A DNA stretch of 64,000 nt from positions 3,720,001 to 3,784,000 of the forward strand of contig NZ_OZ240249.1 of assembly GCF_965198245.1 (NCBI RefSeq), in the 5' to 3' direction. Of the stretch, positions 59,164 through 64,000 are shown piece after piece; position 1 is the stretch's first letter; the number at the start of each line of letters is the position of its first letter. The stretch is from Poriferisodalis sp965198245 (GTDB lineage Bacteria; Actinomycetota; Acidimicrobiia; Acidimicrobiales; Poriferisodalaceae). The position numbers and the translations under genes are program-made. The notes beneath the pieces were generated by a model that searched no databases, was not told the origin of the DNA, and saw only the letters and a program-made list of their open reading frames with translations.

Positions 59164-60804
59164 CTACCTCGTAGTGAACGGGACGTACTCAGGAATCTCA
59201 CCGAGCATGCAGGCCCCGAGCATCCGGGCCTGAACTTCGAGCACACGTCGGTAGGTGATCTTGTATCCATAAGTGGGATGAGTGACCTGGTGGTCGAGCC
59301 TCCGTTCATACGAAGCGATCACGGCTCGACGTGCCGCTTGCTCGAGTGCGACTCCCCCAGCTCGTATGACGAAGCCATTCTTGGTCACCTCGCCGTTGTT
59401 CACGGCGTTGATGACAACCGACTCGGCGATGATGGGACGGAACTCCTCGGCCAGATCAAGTGCGAGTGCGGGCCGCCCGAACCTGGGACGGTGGTAGACG
59501 CCCAAGTACGGGTCGAAGCCGATGGACAAGACGACCGCGGTGAGGTCCTTGACCAACAAGGCGTACAGGAAGGACAACAGACAGTTGACCGGGTCTCGCG
59601 GCGGCCGTCGGTTGCGCCCATCGAAGTCGAACGTCCCGAGATGGTCATCCTTCAGCATGGATGCGAAGCTGCCGAAATACGAACGAGCCGCTGCGCCCTC
59701 GATGCCGAGCAGCGACTCGATCGAATCGGTTACGTCAGCCTTCGCGGCAAGCTCCTTCAACTGCTGGACGGCCGCTTCCACCGGTTCGCGGGAATTGCGC
59801 ATGAGCAGCGTTCGGGAGTTGCGGATCTTGCCGACGACCATCTGCCGGGCGAGCGGCAAGCCGGCCTGGGCTGCCACCGCAACCTGGCGCCGCCGCAGTT
59901 CCACGTGCTTGGACGGCATGCCATGCGCCATCCCTTGGAACCATCCTCCGTAGCTGAACCAGCACACCGGAATGTCCTCGCGGAACGCCGCGTGCAGCAA
60001 CTGCGTGGATATTTGCACGTTCCCGCTGAGGTTGATCTGCGAGACGTCGATGAGGCGGTCGCTGCGAACCACTTCACGGTTGACCTTGACTTGTACCCGA
60101 CGTTGGCTGATACCGAGCCGGGCACCCTGCTCGGTCACATACAGCGGGCGGGTCGCCGAATCGCGTGGAGTGAGTCGCCGCGGAGTGCCCTCGACGCGGC
60201 CGGTATGGAAGTTGGTTTCATCGGGCAGGCAGATTCCGACCAGCGAGCAGCGCGGACACTTGGGGCTGTTCACCAAAGGCGGTGGCGGATCATCTGAAGC
60301 CGCTACGCCGCGCAGTCGCTCCACGACATCGAGCGTGCGCTGCATGAGCCGGTCGTCGAACTCGACGGTCGTGCGCTCACGGGACGATGCGAAGTAGAAC
60401 TGGCCCTCGCCGCAGTCGTAGCCCTCGTCGCGCAAGATCAGACCGATAGCAGCCAGCTGCAGAAGCTCCGGCTCCCATGCGGGTCCGTGCTTGGGAGGCC
60501 GGCCGCGTTTGACCTCGACAGGAACGACCCTTCCGTCGAAGCCCTCGACGATGTCGGTCTTGGCGATGAGCCCGAGCCGCTCAGAACTGACGAGTACCGA
60601 GCGCGCATTGTTTACCGGATCGTCCTCCGTGGATCCGCCCATGCGGCCGCCGCCCTGGTCCACGCTGCGATGCACGTATCGGCCATGAACCGTATCGGCG
60701 CTGTCCTCAAAACGACTCTGGACCCACTCCAAGTAGAACAATCGCGGGCAGTACACGAATTCATTGACCATCCGGGCCGGAACGAGATCGGGTACTTCAG
60801 TCAC
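59164..60804 (-). CDS. cas4-cas1: Cas4-Cas1 fusion protein
   Basis: 546 residues. Cas4 part (1-195): C19 (FVYCPRLFYLE), nuclease residues D84 and E97/K99 (DIVEGFDGRVVPVEVKRG), then C183, C186 and C192 (CPRCSLVGIC) for a 4Fe-4S cluster. Cas1 part (about 215-546): E369 in LLGIEGAAARSYF, H438 in GVYHRPRFGRP and D450/E454 region in LDLAEEFRPII are the integrase metal ligands. Cas4-Cas1 fusions are typical of type I-G (I-U) systems, where Cas4 trims prespacers and selects PAM side. The start overlaps the preceding gene's stop by 8 nt. Intact. Confidence 0.95.
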   Translation of the reverse strand: MTEVPDLVPARMVNEFVYCPRLFYLEWVQSRFEDSADTVHGRYVHRSVDQGGGRMGGSTEDDPVNNARSVLVSSERLGLIAKTDIVEGFDGRVVPVEVKRGRPPKHGPAWEPELLQLAAIGLILRDEGYDCGEGQFYFASSRERTTVEFDDRLMQRTLDVVERLRGVAASDDPPPPLVNSPKCPRCSLVGICLPDETNFHTGRVEGTPRRLTPRDSATRPLYVTEQGARLGISQRRVQVKVNREVVRSDRLIDVSQINLSGNVQISTQLLHAAFREDIPVCWFSYGGWFQGMAHGMPSKHVELRRRQVAVAAQAGLPLARQMVVGKIRNSRTLLMRNSREPVEAAVQQLKELAAKADVTDSIESLLGIEGAAARSYFGSFASMLKDDHLGTFDFDGRNRRPPRDPVNCLLSFLYALLVKDLTAVVLSIGFDPYLGVYHRPRFGRPALALDLAEEFRPIIAESVVINAVNNGEVTKNGFVIRAGGVALEQAARRAVIASYERRLDHQVTHPTYGYKITYRRVLEVQARMLGACMLGEIPEYVPFTTR

Positions 60805-61717
60805 GTTGCCAGATCACCCTCGGTGGGCCGAAAGTGCCGTAGCCGCCCTGATCACTGCGGCGAATCTGGGACTGCATGACCCTTGTGATGCCCCAGCCGC
60901 GGTACTGGTCAGCGCGGTGTCGAAACTGTCGTTCCGATTCGCTATTGCTCGGCTCGGGCGCCGATGCGTGAGCCAGCAACGACCTCACTACGCCGATAGT
61001 CGCGGGCCGACCCCATAGCGGCCACGTGAAGCTGCCGCGCTTCCAGCTCCCGAAGCATCCCTGTGTAGCAGTGCCGCTGGCAGAACGAAAGCAGGGGTAC
61101 CGGCTCAGGCCCAACAACGCGAGCGCCTCTGCTCCTGGATTGGTGAGCTTCTTGTCGGACGACGGATTCGCCGAACTAAGCGCGTAGACACGATCGTCGA
61201 CCACGTCCCACATCAGCGAGGGGCGAGTGCTCGCATACGACCAAGGAAGCGTCATGTCCGCGACAAGTTCCTCGCTGGTGACGCCTCCGAGAATCTCGCG
61301 GGCCATCGAGACGAACTTCATTTGGCCTGCCGTGAAATAGAAGTCCGACGGTTTCGCCTTGCCGCTGTTGTCGAGACTGTTCTCCGCTACCAGGCACATC
61401 GCGAGTACGCCCACCGCCGGACTGGAACGTGCGTCGCAAAGGTATTGGGTGATCGCTGCTGGGCTGAGCTTGAGCTTCTGGTCGACCGTTGCAGCCAGCA
61501 CCGGGCCTTCCAGCCAACGCTGTGCTGACGCAAGTGCCGTCGCGGCAATCGCCTCGACACTGACGTCAACAACCAACACCGCATGCGGAACCGGATCATC
61601 GGTCCAACGAAGCGACGCCGATTGCCCTACATGCTCAGCGGCGGCTTGGGCTCCGAGCGCCGCCAGAAAGCCGAGAGGATTGTTGCCAGCCAGTCCCAAT
61701 AGTTGCAACTCAGGCAT
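60797..61717 (-). CDS. Type I-G Cas8-like or Cas3-extension-like protein
   Basis: 306 residues from the ATG at 61717, which overlaps the cas3 stop and is preceded by GGGGG; the frame also opens at 61765. MPELQLLGLAGNNPLGFLAALGAQAAAEHV resembles the N-terminus (L-x-G...NPLGFLAALG) of small Cas8-like/Cas3-extension proteins in type I-G loci. Later visible features are FYFTAGQMKFVSMAREILGG, SLMWDVVDDRVYAL and EALALLGLSRYPCF. Position between cas3 and cas4-cas1 matches the GSU0052-type subunit, but the sequence is not close enough to name it. Csb1 (Cas7) and Csb2 (Cas5/6) are not in the window and should lie beyond its right end. Confidence 0.75.
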   Translation of the reverse strand: MPELQLLGLAGNNPLGFLAALGAQAAAEHVGQSASLRWTDDPVPHAVLVVDVSVEAIAATALASAQRWLEGPVLAATVDQKLKLSPAAITQYLCDARSSPAVGVLAMCLVAENSLDNSGKAKPSDFYFTAGQMKFVSMAREILGGVTSEELVADMTLPWSYASTRPSLMWDVVDDRVYALSSANPSSDKKLTNPGAEALALLGLSRYPCFRSASGTATQGCFGSWKRGSFTWPLWGRPATIGVVRSLLAHASAPEPSNSESERQFRHRADQYRGWGITRVMQSQIRRSDQGGYGTFGPPRVIWQRD

Positions 61718-64000
61718 CGACGAACCCCCGGTCTGCTCCAACCGCATCCTGAGCTTCTTGGGCACTCTGCCGGTGATCAGCGAGACGGAGAATTGCTTCG
61801 AGCCACGCGAGGCCGTGGTGCCCGTACTTTGCGCTCAGGCGCCAGAAACGATCGGCCATCTCGGTTGCCAACGGCGTCTCGCTGAAGTTCGTGTGCGCGA
61901 ACAGTCTCGTGCCGTCAACCTCATAGGCCAAGTCCTGCGGGCAATCGTCCGAGACGATTCGGGGCAGGGGACGACCCTGCCCGTGATGAGTTGCCACGAG
62001 ATGCAGCACGAGGTCGGGATCGTGGCAACTTGCCATGAACTCCTGGGCTGACTGAGCCATTGCCACACTCGCGACTTCGTGGCGCACGGGTGGCCAGAGG
62101 TGAGGACGAGGTCGCGCGGAAGGCAGTGACTTCGCGAGCGGCTTGTCCTGCATCGCTAGACGGACGCGATCATGGCCGACCATCTGCGCCTGGAATCGGC
62201 TGTCTACCTTGCCGAGGTCGTGCAACTCGCCGGCACGCCGCAAATCTGCAATCAACGAATCTGAAAGTCCGAGGCGATGCCCGAATGCCGCCGCACGCTC
62301 GCCGACTCCCGAGAGGTGGTTCTCCAGAAGGACGCCGGTACCTGTCAGCGACGCATCGTTACCACCGGTTCCGAGCGTCGCGACATCCACGGAACGCTCG
62401 ACGACCACGAAGTAGTCCTCGAGCCGAGCTTGTCCCGACGGAGTGGCGACTCTCGAAGATCTTGGCGTCACCAACTCGACGCTGAATTCACGCTCGTCTG
62501 CCTCTGCAAGCCACCGCAGCATTCCGAGTTGTTCTTGCAGCACGCCGTTACGGCGACCGTTCGCGACCTCCGCGTCGTCGAGCGGCCGAGGGTGTCCGCC
62601 AGCCAACCACGCAGGCAATGAGCCGCTATCGGCTGGCTGCGAGTCCGCGACTTGCAGGACGTTGCGAGCCCACGCCTGCACCTGCTGCTTCTTCGATAGT
62701 GCCGCGTGTTGGGCCTCTTCTGCCGCCGCCTCGCTGATAGGCCCCGGCATTTCCGCAACGTCGTCACCATGCCGGCGTTGGAGCTGCAAACGCAGACCGT
62801 CGCTGAGTCGTAACGTGCGTCGCCGACCGTACGCCCATTGAGCCTCATCGCCCAGGTCATGGACCGCCGCGTCGGTTGCGCCATGGTGAATGTCGGCACC
62901 GGATTCGGTCCTGGCGACTTTCGCAGGCTGAGGATCCCAAGTGCCAGCGGTCAGGCCACCTTGCGCTGGATCGACGAGCAGAACGTCACCGGCCCGCACT
63001 TCGTTGATTTCAACTTCCTCGAAGATTTCGTCCCCGCCGCAATATCGGCAAACGAGATTGCTTGCTGTACTTGCAGTCTCATCACCCGCACGAGTCGGTC
63101 TGCTTTGCGGGGCGGGTGTGCCGACATCCGCCGTCGGCGTCTCGTCGGCACCGCGTAGCCATGCTCGTGCCGCCGACATCGGCACCGACAAGTGCTCCGC
63201 TGGGCGCGGTGGCACCAACCGCAATGCGTCACTGCTTCGGTCCCAGCGCCAGACGATTGAGACCTCAGGCTCAGGAGGACTCTCGACGAACCCGTGCAGG
63301 AAGTCGCTGATGTCGGGCTGCACAAGTGGTTCAGGAAACGTTTGCGCCCACGCTTCAATGTGCGTGGGCAGCAACAACGGTGCTTGCGCGGCTGGCGCCC
63401 TCGCTTCGACGGGGAAATCCTTCAGCCTGTCGCTCGCCGGGCCGACATCAATCTCTGATTCGACGACGCGCTCGCATAGCTCACGCCAAGTGACTCGGAC
63501 GGATTGACCGTAAATCGGGTCGGGGCGCACGCCCTCAACATCGGACTTCAAGCCGAGAACCCAACAGCGCGCCGGTTGGCCCGTGACGTGTGCCAGTGTT
63601 CCGCGCCGGTCTAGGCGACCTACCCGTTGGCGGAGGCTGTCGAGTGGGCACGCCTCAGTGATAAGCGCATCGAAGCTGAAGTCAGCGCCAACTTCAATCG
63701 ACTGCGTGGCTACCACGACCGTCCGATCTGCCTCAGGATTCCGGCCATCAGGATCGACTAACTCAGCGATCTCGCGGAGTCGACGCTCCCGGTCCAGCGG
63801 GCGCATGCGACCCGTGATGAGATGCGCAATGAAACCTGCCTCGCTCAAGGAGCTCTGCACCTCTCGTGCTGTGCGCACCCGATTCACGACGACACCGACA
63901 CTTCGTTCGTGATCTTTGAGTTCCTTCCGGACGATGCGCAGGATCTCCTTCGGCAAGGCTGCGTGCGGAGCGCTGCCCGGCAACGGAACCAGACGGGCCC
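61710..64000 (-). CDS. cas3: Cas3 helicase-nuclease of type I-G, C-terminal part (runs off the window)
   Basis: 763 codons are visible; the reading frame is open to the right edge, so the N-terminal helicase half is missing. Seen: domain-2 helicase motifs VVVNRVRTAREVQ, TVVVATQSIEVGADFSFDALITEACPLDSLRQRVGRLDRRG (motifs V and VI), a long linker, and a C-terminal HD nuclease with LRRAGELHDLGKVDSRFQ, VRHEVASVAMAQ, VATHHGQGRP and LADHRQS. HD at the C-terminus, not the N-terminus, is the hallmark of type I-G (GSU0051) Cas3. Role: DNA unwinding and shredding after Cascade binding. The start is not in this sequence. Confidence 0.93.
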   Translation of the reverse strand, partial: ARLVPLPGSAPHAALPKEILRIVRKELKDHERSVGVVVNRVRTAREVQSSLSEAGFIAHLITGRMRPLDRERRLREIAELVDPDGRNPEADRTVVVATQSIEVGADFSFDALITEACPLDSLRQRVGRLDRRGTLAHVTGQPARCWVLGLKSDVEGVRPDPIYGQSVRVTWRELCERVVESEIDVGPASDRLKDFPVEARAPAAQAPLLLPTHIEAWAQTFPEPLVQPDISDFLHGFVESPPEPEVSIVWRWDRSSDALRLVPPRPAEHLSVPMSAARAWLRGADETPTADVGTPAPQSRPTRAGDETASTASNLVCRYCGGDEIFEEVEINEVRAGDVLLVDPAQGGLTAGTWDPQPAKVARTESGADIHHGATDAAVHDLGDEAQWAYGRRRTLRLSDGLRLQLQRRHGDDVAEMPGPISEAAAEEAQHAALSKKQQVQAWARNVLQVADSQPADSGSLPAWLAGGHPRPLDDAEVANGRRNGVLQEQLGMLRWLAEADEREFSVELVTPRSSRVATPSGQARLEDYFVVVERSVDVATLGTGGNDASLTGTGVLLENHLSGVGERAAAFGHRLGLSDSLIADLRRAGELHDLGKVDSRFQAQMVGHDRVRLAMQDKPLAKSLPSARPRPHLWPPVRHEVASVAMAQSAQEFMASCHDPDLVLHLVATHHGQGRPLPRIVSDDCPQDLAYEVDGTRLFAHTNFSETPLATEMADRFWRLSAKYGHHGLAWLEAILRLADHRQSAQEAQDAVGADRGFVDA

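Noticed and set aside
1..64000. tRNA or rRNA genes
   Set aside because: Scanned for T-loop-like and rRNA-like stretches by eye; GTTCGA matches fall inside coding genes and lack cloverleaf context.

Overview
This 64 kb window is high-GC bacterial DNA that reads as an actinobacterium, most plausibly an uncultured Acidimicrobiia-type lineage. The reasons are several F420-type LLM oxidoreductases, CaiB/BaiF CoA-transferases, P450 and TauD-type enzymes, GTGA/ATGA-coupled operons, an AddAB-like nuclease and a type I-G (formerly I-U) CRISPR system. A 1363-residue exported protein built from FN3, cadherin-like and LRR modules, the kind of eukaryote-like repeat protein often reported in host-associated marine bacteria, hints at a symbiotic or particle-associated life. 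The taxonomic placement is inference. No rRNA or tRNA gene was seen.

Layout. 0-6 kb: a DUF4143-type AAA ATPase, an MTA/SAH deaminase coupled to a nucleoside phosphorylase (purine and methionine salvage), and divergently two branched-chain-type ABC permeases coupled to a methyltransferase. 6.2-10.9 kb: a tandemly duplicated cassette of secreted protein, small membrane protein and 54-nt element, one copy decayed, next to a flavin amino-acid oxidase and an IS110 relic. 10.9-14.6 kb: a second DUF4143 ATPase with 23-nt iterons upstream, an SDR and a CaiB. 14.6-22.4 kb: accessory and decayed DNA (cadherin-like pseudogene, frameshifted IS1595, retropepsin-like pair, MITE-like element, a 97-nt copy of part of CaiB, the giant exported protein behind a 13-nt poly-C tract, and an internally deleted aminotransferase). 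22.5-25.6 kb: malyl-CoA lyase and malate-CoA ligase of serine-cycle type. 25.8-29.2 kb: a USP/receiver fusion, a thioesterase, an LLM enzyme and a hendecad coiled-coil protein. 29.3-36.3 kb: AddB/AddA-like nuclease. 36.4-40.0 kb: amidase, anti-sigma-like protein and ECF sigma factor. 40.1-46.0 kb: a five-gene operon of MFS, P450, LLM, TauD-like and CaiB. 46.1-54.5 kb: nitrilase-type amidohydrolase, dihydropyrimidinase, LLM enzyme and a complete ABC importer with lipoprotein, then a sulfite-oxidase-like membrane protein. 54.5-64 kb: a defence region with a HEPN/MNT toxin-antitoxin pair, an intact IS110, a 21-repeat CRISPR array and cas2, cas4-cas1, a Cas8-like or Cas3-extension-like gene and the C-terminal part of cas3. 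The window ends inside cas3.

How it works together. Three catabolic blocks stand out: MTA to MTI to methylthioribose-1-phosphate; malate to malyl-CoA to acetyl-CoA plus glyoxylate, where the neighbouring glyoxylate-type aminotransferase is destroyed; and import plus ring opening of dihydropyrimidine- or hydantoin-like compounds. The P450 operon looks like a dedicated route for an unidentified organic acid or lipid. The least familiar structures are the poly-C tract in front of the giant exported protein, the duplicated secreted/membrane cassette, and a CRISPR repeat built on a perfect 20-nt palindrome.
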